From positions 657,490 through 721,489 of the forward strand of contig NZ_JAAALO010000002.1 of assembly GCF_009908295.1 (NCBI RefSeq): a stretch of DNA of 64,000 nt, in the 5' to 3' direction. Made by a program: the position numbers and the translations under genes. Origin of the DNA: Micromonospora rubida (lineage in GTDB: Bacteria; Actinomycetota; Actinomycetes; Mycobacteriales; Micromonosporaceae). The notes beneath the pieces were generated by a model. That model had not been told where the DNA came from. It made no database searches and saw only the letters and a program-made list of their open reading frames with translations. Below are positions 48,025-58,271 of the stretch, one piece after another; the stretch's first letter is position 1, and every line of letters starts with the position of its first letter.

Positions 48025-48427
48025 CGCGGTGGCGACCGGCCACCACCCTCGGGGGCCGGCCGCCATCGGTACGCGGCGACAACTGCGCGCCCGGTAGCCG
48101 CCAAAGGCGTGGCTCGCGAGTACCGCATCCCGTCCGATCCAGGTTCTGAGCCGAAGCGGCACGGGTCGGGACGGAGGCCGTAGCCCGTAGCCCGTGTCGC
48201 CGGTCCGGGGCCTCGGGGGCCTTTGGTCCGGTGTCGACGGGCTCGCCGCGCACGAAAAGACTCACGCGGGCCGTCGTCCTCGGGACCTGGATGGGGTAGC
48301 CGAGGCGATTTGGTGGCAGAAGCGCACCTTTTTCCATCTAGCGGGGGATTTCACCTTCCCCTGCGTGACGCGCATCTTTTACTACTCGTTGCCCCCCTTG
48401 TCAACAGTCCACGACACGGGGGAACAC
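48025..48427. other. Intergenic region before the secreted surface protein
   Basis: No gene was recognised. The last 100 bp are AT-richer than the rest (CTTTTTCCATC, CATCTTTTACTACTCG) and probably hold the promoter of the surface protein, but no clear -35/-10 pair could be assigned. Confidence 0.45.
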
Positions 48428-49843
48428 ATGAGCAAGACCTCTTCGCCGCGCATACGAGCCGGCGTCCGCGTACGACTGGCCGCCTTCACGCTGCTGGCCG
48501 GCGGCCTGCTGCTCGCGGCCGGCTCGCCGGCCGTTGCGGCGCCGCCGATCAACATCGACCCGGGCAACGTGCCGACGACGGCAGCCCAGTTCACCCAGAA
48601 CTGCGACCCCAAGCTCGGTGGTGGGCCCTTCCCGAACGAGGACGCGTGGGTCTTCAACCTGCCGGGCAACCCGCACACCAGCGGCACCTTCCAGTCGGTC
48701 ACGGCGACGTTCAGCACGCCGAGCGGCACCGTCACGAGGACGATCCCTGCCGCTCCCGACAGCGGCATCGTCAATGACATGGGCACCAGCAAGGCGTGGG
48801 TCCGGCTCCCGGCTGGTGGGACGCTCACCGGCGCCAGCGCGGTGCTGGTCTCCGGAGGCGCACGCTCCTTCGAACTGGTCAGCACCTGTGGGGCGAGGCG
48901 ACCGGCGGACCTGAAGCTGGGGCTGACCAAGACCGGAACCCCGTCCACCGGCGTACAGGCCGGTGACAAGGTCACCTACACCTACACGGTGACGAACCAG
49001 AACACGGGTATGACCTACCCGATCACCGTCACCGACATCACTGTCACCGACGACACGGTCACCGGCATCACCTGCAAGGCCACGTCGCTCAAGCCGGGGG
49101 AGAGCACCACCTGCACCGGCACGTACACCGTCACGAAGACCGACGTGACCAAGGGCAAGATCGTCAACACCGCCCAGGCGACCGGGTTGTTCCACCGGCA
49201 GAAGGTGCTGTCCGACTACGCGACGTTCACCGTGACCACCGAGCGGGTCGCGCCGAAGCAGAGCAGCCTGTCGATCGACAAGAAGGCTCGGGTCGAGTCG
49301 GACTGCCGCAACAAGTGTGAGAACGACGGCTTCGCGGCGAAGGGCGACAAGATCTTCTACACCTACCGGGTGGCCAACACCGGCACGGTCGCCATCACCG
49401 ACGTAGCCGTTTACGACCGGAAGGCCGGTCGGGTGGTCTGCAACAGCACCACGCTGGCACCGGGCACGAGCACCGACTGCCACGCCGTCAAGCCGCATGT
49501 GGTGACCTCGGCCGACGTCAAGGCCGGAAAGGTGGTCAACACGGCCCGCGCCATCGGCAAGTTCTACCGCAAGGTCGTGGTCTCCGACCCCGTGACCGTC
49601 ACCGTCTGCATCCGGGATGGCAAGTTCGACCACCGGCACGACGGCAAGGACGACGACCACGGCAAGGACGACGACCACGGCAAGAACGACGACCACGGCA
49701 AGAACGACAAGGGCGGCAAGGAACTGCCGGTCACCGGTGACAGCTCCGCCGGTGTTCTCTCCCTGGGTGGCGGCCTGCTGGCCGCCGGCGCGCTCCTGGT
49801 CGGGGCCAGCCGGATCCGCCGCAGGGTGGGCATCCAGGTCTGA
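48428..49843 (+). CDS. Secreted, cell-wall-anchored protein with DUF11-like repeats and LPVTG signal
   Basis: 471 residues. A signal peptide (VRLAAFTLLAGGLLLAAG ... AVAA, cleavage near residue 37) precedes an N-terminal domain and two conserved beta-repeat domains of the DUF11/DUF7507 type (GDKVTYTYTVTNQNTG and GDKIFYTYRVANTGTVAITD, each followed by a GTYTV or CHAVKPHVV block). Then comes a spacer of repeated GKDDDHGK units, the sortase motif LPVTG, a membrane helix and an RIRRR tail. It should be displayed on the cell wall by a sortase. The Asp/His-rich spacer may bind metal. Ligand unknown. Confidence 0.88.
   Translation: MSKTSSPRIRAGVRVRLAAFTLLAGGLLLAAGSPAVAAPPINIDPGNVPTTAAQFTQNCDPKLGGGPFPNEDAWVFNLPGNPHTSGTFQSVTATFSTPSGTVTRTIPAAPDSGIVNDMGTSKAWVRLPAGGTLTGASAVLVSGGARSFELVSTCGARRPADLKLGLTKTGTPSTGVQAGDKVTYTYTVTNQNTGMTYPITVTDITVTDDTVTGITCKATSLKPGESTTCTGTYTVTKTDVTKGKIVNTAQATGLFHRQKVLSDYATFTVTTERVAPKQSSLSIDKKARVESDCRNKCENDGFAAKGDKIFYTYRVANTGTVAITDVAVYDRKAGRVVCNSTTLAPGTSTDCHAVKPHVVTSADVKAGKVVNTARAIGKFYRKVVVSDPVTVTVCIRDGKFDHRHDGKDDDHGKDDDHGKNDDHGKNDKGGKELPVTGDSSAGVLSLGGGLLAAGALLVGASRIRRRVGIQV
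49644..49703 (+). repeat. 18-bp tandem repeat encoding GK(D/N)DDH
   Basis: Three units of GGCAAG(G/A)ACGACGACCAC plus a partial fourth lie in the wall-spacer region of the surface protein, a slippage-prone array. Confidence 0.85.
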
Positions 49844-49860
49844 CCGGTACGTCAATCAGG

Positions 49861-49895
49861 CACTCCGGGCACCGCACGCGGTGCCCGGAGTGTTT
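49861..49895 (+). terminator. Bidirectional terminator hairpin
   Basis: A perfect 14-bp stem (49861-49874 with 49879-49892), CACG loop, then TTTCC on the plus strand. It sits between the convergent surface-protein and MFS genes. Confidence 0.85.
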
Positions 49896-49919
49896 CCTGG
49901 GGGATCGAGGCGGGGAGGG

Positions 49920-51179
49920 TCAGGCGGCGAGGGTCTGCTCGACGCGTACCGCCGTGGCCTCGGCCCGGGCGATCGGGCCGGCGGGGAGCGCGGCGACCGT
50001 GGCCCCGACGGCGACCGCGGCCCCGGCGAAGAGGAACGCCCAGGACACGCCGCCGCTGTGGTCGACGATCAGCCCGGCCACCGCGCCGCCGGCGGCGCTG
50101 GCCGCCACCGACATGGTGACCACCCAGGTGTACGCCTCGTTCAGCATGCCGGCGGGGGCGATCCGCCCGACCAGGGTGTTCTCCAGGGTCAACGCGGGCG
50201 CGATGGTGGCCCCGCCGATGATCAGGGCCACGCCCAGCGGCAGCGGCCCGGGCATCACCGCGAACACGGCGAAACTGCCGGCGACGGTGGCGAGCAGCCA
50301 GGCGAACTGGCGGGTCATGTTCGCCGCCGGCTTGCGGACGCCGAACCAGAATCCGCCGGCCGCGCTGCCGATCCCCCAGACCGCGAGCAGCAGCCCGGCC
50401 AGGCTCTCCGGGTCGTCGGTCGGCTGGCTACCGGCGAAGGCCGGCACGATCACTCCGGCGGCGCCGAACGCGATGCCGAGGCTCGCGACGCAGAGCAGCA
50501 GTGCGGGGAAGCCGCCGACCCGCAGCGGGCCGAGCCCCTTGGCCTGGTGCTCGTGCGCGTGCGGGCGCCAGCCGCGCATCACCCGGCCGAGCGCCACGGC
50601 GGTGGTGCCGGCCAGGGTGACCACCGCCGCGCCGATCAGGGCGGCCGTCGCGTCGGCGAACAGGACGAACGCGGCCACCAGCAGCGGGCCGAGCACGAAG
50701 ACCACCTCGAAGAGCGTGGTCTCCGCGGCCAGGGCGGTGTTGCGCAGGTGGTACCGGCCGGAGGCGGGGCCGGTCAGGTCGTTCCAGGCGCCCCGGATCG
50801 CGGCGGTCAGCGGCGGATATGTGGCGCCGGCGACCCCGGCGGCCACGTAGATCAGGGCCAGGTTGGCAGCGTCGGAGCGGCTCGCCATGAGCAGGCCGGA
50901 CAGCGCGAGGGGGTGGGCGACGGCGGTGGCCAGCAGCACCGGTGTCGGGCCGACCCGGTCGGCGACCCGGCCGGCGATCGGGCTCAGCGCGGCGCTGGAG
51001 AGGGCGTAGATGCCGCCGGCGACCGCGGCGAGGGAGTACCGCCCGGTCACCTGTTCCACGACGAGCAGCAGCGCCAGCGGCGTCATGCCGATCCCGAGCC
51101 GGCCGAGGACGCCGAGGACGAGCAGCATCGGCGCGCCGGGGATCCGCCAGACGCCCAGGTACTGGCGCAGTCCGGCCAC
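49920..51179 (-). CDS. MFS transporter
   Basis: 419 residues with about twelve hydrophobic segments. [16 protein letters not shown] fits the MFS loop 2-3 motif, and the central cytoplasmic loop ([20 protein letters not shown]) separates the two halves. Closest in appearance to actinobacterial drug-efflux-type MFS proteins; the substrate cannot be assigned. The GTG start at 51179 has GGAGG 6 bases upstream. Confidence 0.85.
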   Translation of the reverse strand: MAGLRQYLGVWRIPGAPMLLVLGVLGRLGIGMTPLALLLVVEQVTGRYSLAAVAGGIYALSSAALSPIAGRVADRVGPTPVLLATAVAHPLALSGLLMASRSDAANLALIYVAAGVAGATYPPLTAAIRGAWNDLTGPASGRYHLRNTALAAETTLFEVVFVLGPLLVAAFVLFADATAALIGAAVVTLAGTTAVALGRVMRGWRPHAHEHQAKGLGPLRVGGFPALLLCVASLGIAFGAAGVIVPAFAGSQPTDDPESLAGLLLAVWGIGSAAGGFWFGVRKPAANMTRQFAWLLATVAGSFAVFAVMPGPLPLGVALIIGGATIAPALTLENTLVGRIAPAGMLNEAYTWVVTMSVAASAAGGAVAGLIVDHSGGVSWAFLFAGAAVAVGATVAALPAGPIARAEATAVRVEQTLAA

Positions 51180-51280
51180 GGGGAACCTCCAGAGATGTAA
51201 TGAGCGGAAGACGTTGCGACCCTAACGCCGCGACTGCCGGGAGTGAACCGGATATGGCCGGAGTCTCGTCGCGTACACGA

Positions 51281-51321
51281 CGATCCGCCCGGGCCCGGTG
51301 GGACCGGGCACGGGCGGATCG
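51281..51321 (-). terminator. Hairpin after htpX
   Basis: An 11-bp outer stem (51281-51291 with 51311-51321) plus an inner 7-bp stem lies 27 bp past the htpX stop codon. No T-run follows. Confidence 0.65.
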
Positions 51322-51347
51322 GGTGGTGCGGGCGCCAGGTACGGGCG

Positions 51348-52226
51348 TCAGCGCTGGAACTGCACCGGGCCGGCGCTGGCGGCCATCTGCTCCAGCCGGG
51401 CGACCCGCTCCTCCATCCGGGGGTGGGTGGAGAAGAGGGCGGCGATGCCGCCGCCCCGCTTGAACGGATTGTCGATCATCAGGTGGGCGGTGCTGGTGAG
51501 CTGCCCCTGGGCCGGCAGCGGGCGGGCCTGCGTGCCCATGTGGATCTTCTTCAGGGCGCTGGCCAGGGCCAGCGGGTCCCCGGTGAGCCGGGCTCCGGAC
51601 GCGTCGGCCTGGAACTCCCGGCTGCGGCTGATCGCGAGCTGGATGATGCTGGCCGCGATCGGGCCGAGGATCAGGGTGAGCAGCAGCACGGCCGGGTTCG
51701 GGCGGTCGTCGTCGTCGGAGGAACCCAGCGGGATGAACCACGCCAGGTTGGCCAGCATGGTGATGATGCCGGCCAGACCGGCCGCCACGCTGGAGATGAG
51801 GATGTCCCGGTTGTAGACGTGTGACAGCTCGTGCCCGATCACCCCGCGCAGCTCGCGGTAGTCGAGGACCTGGGTGATGCCCTGGGTGACGCAGACCGCC
51901 GCGTGGGCCGGGTTGCGGCCCGTGGCGAACGCGTTGGGCTGCGAGGTGGGGCTGACGTAGAGGCGGGGCATCGGCTGCCGGGCCTCGGTGGCCAGCTCGC
52001 GGACCATCCGGTACAGCTCGGGGAACTGTGCCTCGCTGACCGGTTGCGCCCCCATCGAGCGCAGCGCGAGCTTGTCGGAGTAGAAGTAGGTCACGCCGTT
52101 CATCACCAACGAGATGACGACGGCGATGACGAGCCCGCCGCTCCCGCCGAACCAGTAGCCGACCGCGAGGATCAGCGAGGTCAACAGGCCGAGCAGCGCT
52201 GCGGTCTTCAGACGGTTGTGATGCAC
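51348..52226 (-). CDS. htpX: Membrane zinc metalloprotease HtpX
   Basis: M48-family protease for quality control of membrane proteins; 292 residues. Two N-terminal membrane helices ([19 protein letters not shown] and [18 protein letters not shown]), the zinc motif HELSH (132-136), two more helices and the third ligand region ([13 protein letters not shown]). The GTG at 52226 has AAGGAG 5 bases upstream. It stands alone, bounded by a downstream hairpin. Confidence 0.95.
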   Translation of the reverse strand: MHHNRLKTAALLGLLTSLILAVGYWFGGSGGLVIAVVISLVMNGVTYFYSDKLALRSMGAQPVSEAQFPELYRMVRELATEARQPMPRLYVSPTSQPNAFATGRNPAHAAVCVTQGITQVLDYRELRGVIGHELSHVYNRDILISSVAAGLAGIITMLANLAWFIPLGSSDDDDRPNPAVLLLTLILGPIAASIIQLAISRSREFQADASGARLTGDPLALASALKKIHMGTQARPLPAQGQLTSTAHLMIDNPFKRGGGIAALFSTHPRMEERVARLEQMAASAGPVQFQR

Positions 52227-52399
52227 GATCGCTCCTTCGGTGCGCGGATCACGCGGGACCCGCTGACCGGTCCAACAAACCGGTACCCACCAACCATCCG
52301 CCTAATGACTGTGAGTTACCTGAAAAGCTGAGCGACGACTGAGCCCCAGGTCAGGAGCGATCCGGCCGGGCCGCTCCCGGGGGCGCGATCTACGCAGGG

Positions 52400-53872
52400 T
52401 CAGCGGGCCGCGAGGTCCAGCAGGAGCTGCGGGGCGAAGCCGACGACCACCGCGACGCCGGTGGCGGCGGCGAGCGCGACGGCGACCGCCCCGGCCGGGC
52501 GGGCGAGGACGGGCGGGGCGTCGGCCGACGGGGCGTACAGCAGGGCGGCGACGCGGAGGTAGTAGGCGAGGCCGATCACCGCGTTCACCGCCACGACCAG
52601 GGCCAGCCAGGCCGCGCCCCCGTCCAGCAGGGCCCGGACCACCGTCACCTTCGCGAAGAGGCCGGCCAGCCCCGGCGGGAGACCGGCCAGCCCGACCAGG
52701 GCCAGCGCGAATGCGGCCCCCACCCAGGGCCGCCGCCGGGCAGCGCCGCGCAGCTCGACGAGGGCGCCGCCGTCGGCGTCGGCCGGCCGCAGCGCCACCA
52801 GTGCCGCGAACGCGGCCAGCTCCAGCACCACGAAGAAGACCGCGTACGCGACGGCGGCGGCGTACGCGGCGGCACGGGCGTCCGCGGTGCGGCCGGCGGC
52901 CAGCGCGAGCGCGCCGAGCGGGGCGAGAATGTAGCCGGCCTGGGCCACCGACGACCAGGCGAGCAGCCGGACCGCCCGGCGCTGGCGCAGCGCCACCAGG
53001 TTGCCCACGGTCATGGTGAGCACGGCGAGCACGGCGAGCACCGGGCCGGTCACCTCCGTCGGCAGGGCCCGCTGGACCACCGCGAGCAGGGCCACCACCC
53101 CGCCGAGCTTCGAGGCGGTCGACAGGTACGCCGCCACGGGCAGCGGAGCGCCGTCGTAGGTGGCCGGGGCCCAGGCGTGGAACGGCACGGCGGCCACCTT
53201 GAACGCCAGCCCGAGCAGGACCAGCGCCACGGCCGCCGTGGTCAGCGGCACGTCCAGCAGGTCGGGGCGCTCGGCGAACAGCGCGCCGACCCGACCCAGG
53301 TGCAGTCCGCCGGTGACCGCGTAGAGCAGGGCCGCGCCGAGCAGGGTGAGGGTGGTGGCGACCACGCTCACCACGAAGAACGTCACCGCCGCCTCGGCGC
53401 TGGCGAGGCTGCCCCGGCGCAGGCCGACGAGCACGTACAGCGGCAGGGTCAGCGTCTCCAGCGCCACGACCAGGGTGATCAGGTCGCCGGCCGCGCCGAG
53501 CACCACGCCGCCGGTCATCGAGCAGGCGAGGAGGAAGCAGTACTCGCCCACCGGGGACCGGCCGGCCCGCAGCAGCGGCCCGGACAGCGCCAGCACCCCG
53601 AGGGTGAGCAGGGCGAACAGCGCCCCGACCAGGGCCGCCCGGCCACCGAAGACGTACGAGCAGTCGGCGCCGACGCAGAACGTCGAGCGCTCGCCGCCCG
53701 CCCCGACGACGGCGCAGCCGACTGCGGTGGCGGCCGACCCGGCGGCGGCCACCGCCACCGTCGCGGCGGCCCGCGCCACCAGCAGGTCGGTCAGCAGCAC
53801 CAGGACGGCGGTGCCGGCAGCGAGGTACGCCGGGAGCAGCGCCACGCTGTCGACGCTCTGTACCACGCTCAT
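52400..53872 (-). CDS. nuoN: NADH-quinone oxidoreductase subunit N
   Basis: Antiporter-like proton-pumping subunit of complex I, 490 residues and about fourteen helices. Conserved elements include the helix TM5 Glu (VALETLTLPLYVLVG) and the broken-helix Lys region (LGLAFKVAAVPFHAWAPATYDGAPLPVAAYLSTASK, split around residues 235-270). It is 37 bp after nuoM and is the last gene of the cluster. Confidence 0.93.
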   Translation of the reverse strand: MSVVQSVDSVALLPAYLAAGTAVLVLLTDLLVARAAATVAVAAAGSAATAVGCAVVGAGGERSTFCVGADCSYVFGGRAALVGALFALLTLGVLALSGPLLRAGRSPVGEYCFLLACSMTGGVVLGAAGDLITLVVALETLTLPLYVLVGLRRGSLASAEAAVTFFVVSVVATTLTLLGAALLYAVTGGLHLGRVGALFAERPDLLDVPLTTAAVALVLLGLAFKVAAVPFHAWAPATYDGAPLPVAAYLSTASKLGGVVALLAVVQRALPTEVTGPVLAVLAVLTMTVGNLVALRQRRAVRLLAWSSVAQAGYILAPLGALALAAGRTADARAAAYAAAVAYAVFFVVLELAAFAALVALRPADADGGALVELRGAARRRPWVGAAFALALVGLAGLPPGLAGLFAKVTVVRALLDGGAAWLALVVAVNAVIGLAYYLRVAALLYAPSADAPPVLARPAGAVAVALAAATGVAVVVGFAPQLLLDLAAR

Positions 53873-53909
53873 CTGAGCCCGCTCTCGTTCACGACTTCCG
53901 CCACGGGGC

Positions 53910-55415
53910 TCATGGGAGGACCGCCACCAGGGCGGCCACCGGGTCGGCGGCGACGCCGAGGACCAGGGCGGGGGCCAGGCCGACGGCGAGGGCGAGCAGC
54001 ACCAGCGGGGCCCAGGCGGCCAGCTCGGCGGCGGCGAGGCCGGGGGCGACCCGGCCGACCGCGGGGCTGGGCCGACCGTGGGTGACCCGGCGCAGCAGCC
54101 GCAGCAGGTACGCGGCGGTCAGCGCGCCGCCGATCGCCGCCAGCACGCCCAGGACGGTCCAGAACACTCCGCCCCGCCCGATCGCGGCGACCACGGCGAA
54201 AGCCTCGCCCCAGAACCCGGCCAGGCCGGGCAGGCCCAGCGAGGCGACGGCGGCGAAGCCGAGCAGCCCGGCGAGCCGGGGCGCGGTCTCCCGCAGCCCG
54301 GACAGCTCCGCGAGGGCCCCGGTGCCCGCCCGGTCCTTGACCGCCCCGGCCAGGAAGAAGAGCAGTCCGGTGATCACCCCGTGCGCGATGTTGCCGATCA
54401 GCGCGGCCTGGATGCCGGTGGCGGTGAGGGTGGCCACCCCGAGCAGCACGAACCCCATGTGCCCGACGCTGGAGTACGCGATCAGCCGCTTCAGGTCGCT
54501 CTGCGCGAGGCAGACCAGGGAGCCGATCGGGATCGCCGCGACGGCGAGCACCCCGAGCACCGGGGCGGCCCAGCGGGCCCCCTCCGGCGCCACCCCGACG
54601 GCGACCCGCACCAGCCCGTACGTGCCCATCTTGAGCAGCACCCCGGCGAGCACCACGCTGCCGACGGTGGGTGCCTGGGTGTGCGCGTCGGGCAGCCAGG
54701 AGTGCAGCGGCCAGAGCGGGCTCTTCACCGCGAACGCCAGCCCGAAGAGGGTGAACGCGGCGAGCTGGGTGCCCCGGGGAAGCCCGGCCCCGCCGGTCAA
54801 CGCGACGAGGTCGGCGGTGCCCGCGGCGGCCACCACGACGTACACGCCGACCAGCAGCAGCACCGAGCCGAGCAGGGTGTAGAGGACGAACTTGCGGGCC
54901 GCCCGCCGCCGGTCCGGGCCGCCCCAGCCGGCGATGATCGCGTACATCGGGAGCAGGACGACCTCGAAGAAGCAGAAGAACAGCACCAGGTCGAGGGCGA
55001 GGAAGGTGCCGAGGATGCCGACCTCGACCACCAGCAGCAGCGCCACGAGGGCCCGGCCGCTGCCGCCGCCGGCGGGCACCTTCCACACCGTGTACGCGCA
55101 GCAGAGCAGGGTGAGCAGCGCGGTCAGCACCACCAGGGGGTACGAGATGCCGTCCACGCCCAGGTGGAAGCGCAGGTCGAGGCCGGGCACCCAGGACAGG
55201 TCGAGCTGGTGCCAGGGCCGCACGGCGGGCGGCGCCCCGTAACCGGTCCAGAGCTGGTCGCCGGTGACCAGCGCCACCGTGACCGCCAGGGTCAGCCCGG
55301 CCGCCGCCGTGCCGACCAGGCGGGCCGCCCGGTCGGCGGGGACGGCGGCGACCACGGCCGCGCCGACCGCCGGCACGGCCAGCGCCGCGACGAGCAGGAT
55401 CTGTCCGAGCGTCAT
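53910..55415 (-). CDS. nuoM: NADH-quinone oxidoreductase subunit M
   Basis: Antiporter-like subunit of complex I, 501 residues. It shows the VDGISYPLVVLTALLTLL block, the TM5 Glu (FFCFFEVVLLPMYAIIAGWGG) and the TM7 Lys segment (FAVKSPLWPLHSWLPDAHTQ). The ATG at 55415 overlaps the nuoL stop (ATGA). The key charged residues of the proton channel are present, so it should be functional. Confidence 0.94.
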   Translation of the reverse strand: MTLGQILLVAALAVPAVGAAVVAAVPADRAARLVGTAAAGLTLAVTVALVTGDQLWTGYGAPPAVRPWHQLDLSWVPGLDLRFHLGVDGISYPLVVLTALLTLLCCAYTVWKVPAGGGSGRALVALLLVVEVGILGTFLALDLVLFFCFFEVVLLPMYAIIAGWGGPDRRRAARKFVLYTLLGSVLLLVGVYVVVAAAGTADLVALTGGAGLPRGTQLAAFTLFGLAFAVKSPLWPLHSWLPDAHTQAPTVGSVVLAGVLLKMGTYGLVRVAVGVAPEGARWAAPVLGVLAVAAIPIGSLVCLAQSDLKRLIAYSSVGHMGFVLLGVATLTATGIQAALIGNIAHGVITGLLFFLAGAVKDRAGTGALAELSGLRETAPRLAGLLGFAAVASLGLPGLAGFWGEAFAVVAAIGRGGVFWTVLGVLAAIGGALTAAYLLRLLRRVTHGRPSPAVGRVAPGLAAAELAAWAPLVLLALAVGLAPALVLGVAADPVAALVAVLP

Positions 55416-57319
55416 GCGGCCCCTCCGATCAGCACGGCGGCCAGCCCGATCAGCAGCGCGCCGGCCAGCACCCCCGCCACCGCCCGGGGCAGCGCGGCGC
55501 GGTGCAGCCCGGCCAGTGCCCCGCCGAGGCCGCGTGCGCCCCGGGCGGTGCCCTCCACCGCGCCGTCGATCACCAGCTCGTCGCCCGCACGGGCGACCCG
55601 GGCCAGGGCGGCCACCGGGCGCACCACGAGGGCACGCTGGACGTCGTCGAGCCGGAAGCCGGCGGCGAACAGCGGCCCCAGCGGGCCCAGCGCGCGGGCC
55701 GGGTCGGCGGTCCGGTCCCGCCGCCAGCCGGCCCAGGCCAGCCCCGCGCCGAGGGCCAGCAGGGCCAGCGGCAGCAGCAGGGCCGGGCCGAGGTGCACCA
55801 GCTCCCCCTCGCCGACGGCGAGCCGGTCGGTGAACGGGGGCAGGAACGCGGCCAGCCCGAGCAGGGCGGCCGGGACGGCGAGCAGCAGCACCGGCCAGCG
55901 CATCAGCGCGGGCGGGTCGTGCGGGTGGACCAGCGGCATCCGGGTCTCGCCGAGGAACGCGCGCAGCAGCAGCCGGGTGGCGTACCAGGCGGTGACCGCG
56001 ACGCCGGCCAGCCCGGCCAGCCAGACCAGCCAGCCCACCCAGGCGGGGGCCGGGCCGGCCCCGTCCAGCGCGGCGGCCTCGGCGGCGGCGAGCACGCCGT
56101 CCTTGCTCCAGAAGCCGGACAGCGGGGGGACGCCGGCCAGCGCGCCGAGGCCGACCACCGTGCACCAGAAGGTCACCGGCATGGTGGCGCGCAGGCCGCC
56201 CATCCGGGACATCAGGGTGGTGCCGACGGCGTGGATCACCGCCCCGGCGGCGAGGAACAGCAGCGCCTTGAACGCGGCGTGACTGAGCAGGTGGAACAGC
56301 GCGGCGGTGGGTGAACCGACGGCGAGCGCCCCGGTCATGTACCCGATCTGGGAGACCGTGGACCAGGCCAGCACCCGCTTGAGGTCGTCCTGGGCGGTCG
56401 CGGCGAGCGCGCCGAGCAGCAGGGTGACCGCGGCCATCACCCCGAGCACGGCGAGCGCGGCCGGGGCCCGCTCGAACAGCGGGTAGAGCCGGGTCACCGC
56501 GTACACGCCGGCCGCGACCATGGTGGCGGCGTGGATCAGCGCGGAGACCGGGGTCGGGCCGGCCATCGCGTCGGGCAGCCAGGTGTGCAGCGGGAACTGG
56601 GCGCTCTTGCCGGCCACCCCGGCGAGCAGCAGCAGGCAGGCGGTGGTCAGCAGGCCGGCGGAGTAATCGTGGGCGAGCACGTCGGCGATCCGGAAGCTGC
56701 CCGCCGAGACGCCGAGCAGCGCGATGCCGAGCAGGAAGCCGACGTCGCCCACCCGGGTGACCAGGAACGCCTTCATCGCGGCGGCCGGCGCCTCGGGCAG
56801 CCGGCGGTCGTGGGCGATGAGCAGGTAGGAGCAGAGGCCCATCACCTCCCAGCCGACCAGCAACATGATCAGGTCACCGGCGACCACCACCAGCAGCATC
56901 GCGGCGGTGAAGAGGCTGATCTGCGCCGCGTACGGCGGGTAGCGGTGGTCGACCTCGACGTCGTCGTGCGGGCCCCGCCTCAGGTAGCCGACGGAGTAGA
57001 CCTGCACCGCGAGGGCCACCGCCGCGACGGCGACCGCGACCAGGGCGGCGGCCCCGTCGAGCCGGACCCCGAGGGTGACCCGCAGCCCGCCCAGGTCGAC
57101 CCAGGTGGTCGAGGTCTGCACCGGCTGGCCGACGCGGACCAGCAGGACGACCGCGATCAGCAGCGCCCCGGCCGCCCCGGCCACGCCCAGGCCGATCGCC
57201 GCCCGCCGGGCCGGGCCCTCCCCGGCGGTCGCGCCGCGCGGCGAGGGCGGCAGCAGCAGCCCGACCAGGCCCGCCACCAGGGGTACGGCCGGCAGCAGCA
57301 CGCCGAGCAGGCCGGTCAC
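55412..57319 (-). CDS. nuoL: NADH-quinone oxidoreductase subunit L
   Basis: Largest antiporter-like subunit, 635 residues. The TM5 region (LLVGWEVMGLCSYLLIAH), SAQFPLHTWLPDAMAGPTPV and the long C-terminal lateral region are present. GTG start overlapping the nuoK stop (GTGA), and its own stop overlaps nuoM. Confidence 0.94.
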   Translation of the reverse strand: MTGLLGVLLPAVPLVAGLVGLLLPPSPRGATAGEGPARRAAIGLGVAGAAGALLIAVVLLVRVGQPVQTSTTWVDLGGLRVTLGVRLDGAAALVAVAVAAVALAVQVYSVGYLRRGPHDDVEVDHRYPPYAAQISLFTAAMLLVVVAGDLIMLLVGWEVMGLCSYLLIAHDRRLPEAPAAAMKAFLVTRVGDVGFLLGIALLGVSAGSFRIADVLAHDYSAGLLTTACLLLLAGVAGKSAQFPLHTWLPDAMAGPTPVSALIHAATMVAAGVYAVTRLYPLFERAPAALAVLGVMAAVTLLLGALAATAQDDLKRVLAWSTVSQIGYMTGALAVGSPTAALFHLLSHAAFKALLFLAAGAVIHAVGTTLMSRMGGLRATMPVTFWCTVVGLGALAGVPPLSGFWSKDGVLAAAEAAALDGAGPAPAWVGWLVWLAGLAGVAVTAWYATRLLLRAFLGETRMPLVHPHDPPALMRWPVLLLAVPAALLGLAAFLPPFTDRLAVGEGELVHLGPALLLPLALLALGAGLAWAGWRRDRTADPARALGPLGPLFAAGFRLDDVQRALVVRPVAALARVARAGDELVIDGAVEGTARGARGLGGALAGLHRAALPRAVAGVLAGALLIGLAAVLIGGAA

Positions 57320-57741
57320 CGGGTCACCTCGCCGGCCGACCCGCCCGGGGACGCCGCCGCGCCCGCCCCAGCCGGCGGCCCGGTCGGAGACGGCCCGGTC
57401 GGAGACGGCCCGGTCGGAGACGGCCCGGTCGGAGGAGGCTCGGCCAGCGGCACCTCGTCGACGGCGACGCTGGCCCGCATGCGGTAGAGCTGGAGCACGA
57501 TCGCCAGCCCCACGCCGATCTCGGCGGCGGCCAGGACGATCACGAAGAGGGCGAAGACCTGGCCGGCGTGCGGAAGCTGCGCCCGGACCGTGGTGTCGGC
57601 GGTGACCAGGACCAGGTTGACCGCGTTGAGCATCAGCTCCACCGCCATCAGCACCAGCACCGCGTTGCGGCGGCGCAGCACGCCGTACACGCCCAGGCCG
57701 AACAGCAGGGCGGCGGTGACGTACGGGATGACCGGTCTCAC
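57316..57741 (-). CDS. nuoK: NADH-quinone oxidoreductase subunit K with repetitive proline-rich tail
   Basis: A three-helix membrane subunit; the conserved part (about residues 1-100) contains the membrane glutamates in MAVELMLNAVNLVLV and AAAEIGVGLAIVL. The protein is 141 residues instead of the usual 100 because of a tail of GPSPT repeats. The tail is encoded by four 15-bp tandem units (57376-57435). The GTG start overlaps the nuoJ stop, and the stop overlaps nuoL. Confidence 0.92.
   Translation of the reverse strand: MRPVIPYVTAALLFGLGVYGVLRRRNAVLVLMAVELMLNAVNLVLVTADTTVRAQLPHAGQVFALFVIVLAAAEIGVGLAIVLQLYRMRASVAVDEVPLAEPPPTGPSPTGPSPTGPSPTGPPAGAGAAASPGGSAGEVTR
57376..57435 (-). repeat. Four 15-bp tandem repeats in the nuoK tail
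   Basis: CGGCCCGGTCGGAGA repeats four times (last base of the fourth differs), encoding GPSPT units. Confidence 0.95.
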
Positions 57742-58271
57742 CGGCGGCCCCCCGGTGCCGGCCGGTCGGCCGCAGGGCGGCCGATGTCGGGGCGGGAGAG
57801 CACGATCGCGCCGACCAGGGCGGCCAGCAGCAGCACGGAGAGCACCTCGAACGGCAGCACCCACCCGCCGAACACCTGCTCGCCGAGGCGCTCGGCGGTG
57901 CCCGGCTCGGGCAGGTCGACCCGCGTCCAGCGGAACGCGTCGACCAGCAGGGCGGCCAGCCCGAGGCCGGCGCCGCCGCCGATCAAAGCGGCCGGCCAGC
58001 CGGGCCGGTCCAGGTCGTCGGAGACGCCGATCGGGGCGCGGGTCAGCATCACCGCGAACAGCAGCAGCACCACCACGGCGCCCACGTAGATCAGCACCTG
58101 CACCCAGGCCACCAGCTCGGCGGTGAGCACTAGGTAGAGGCCGGCCAGGGCGCCCAGGCAGACCACCAGGTAGAGCCCGGCCCGGACCAGGTGCCGGGTG
58201 GTCACCACGAGCACTCCCGCGCCGACCGCCACCGCGCCGAGGGCGAGCAGCAGCGCGTCCACGCCGGTCAC
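57738..58271 (-). CDS. nuoJ: NADH-quinone oxidoreductase subunit J
   Basis: 177 residues with five membrane helices; the conserved TM3 block reads [22 protein letters not shown], quoted in part (residues about 55-76), which carries the pi-bulge region important for proton coupling. GTG start overlapping the nuoI stop. Confidence 0.93.
   Translation of the reverse strand: MTGVDALLLALGAVAVGAGVLVVTTRHLVRAGLYLVVCLGALAGLYLVLTAELVAWVQVLIYVGAVVVLLLFAVMLTRAPIGVSDDLDRPGWPAALIGGGAGLGLAALLVDAFRWTRVDLPEPGTAERLGEQVFGGWVLPFEVLSVLLLAALVGAIVLSRPDIGRPAADRPAPGGRR

Noticed and set aside
54078..56282. 734-codon plus-strand open frame
   Set aside because: Antisense to nuoM and nuoL.
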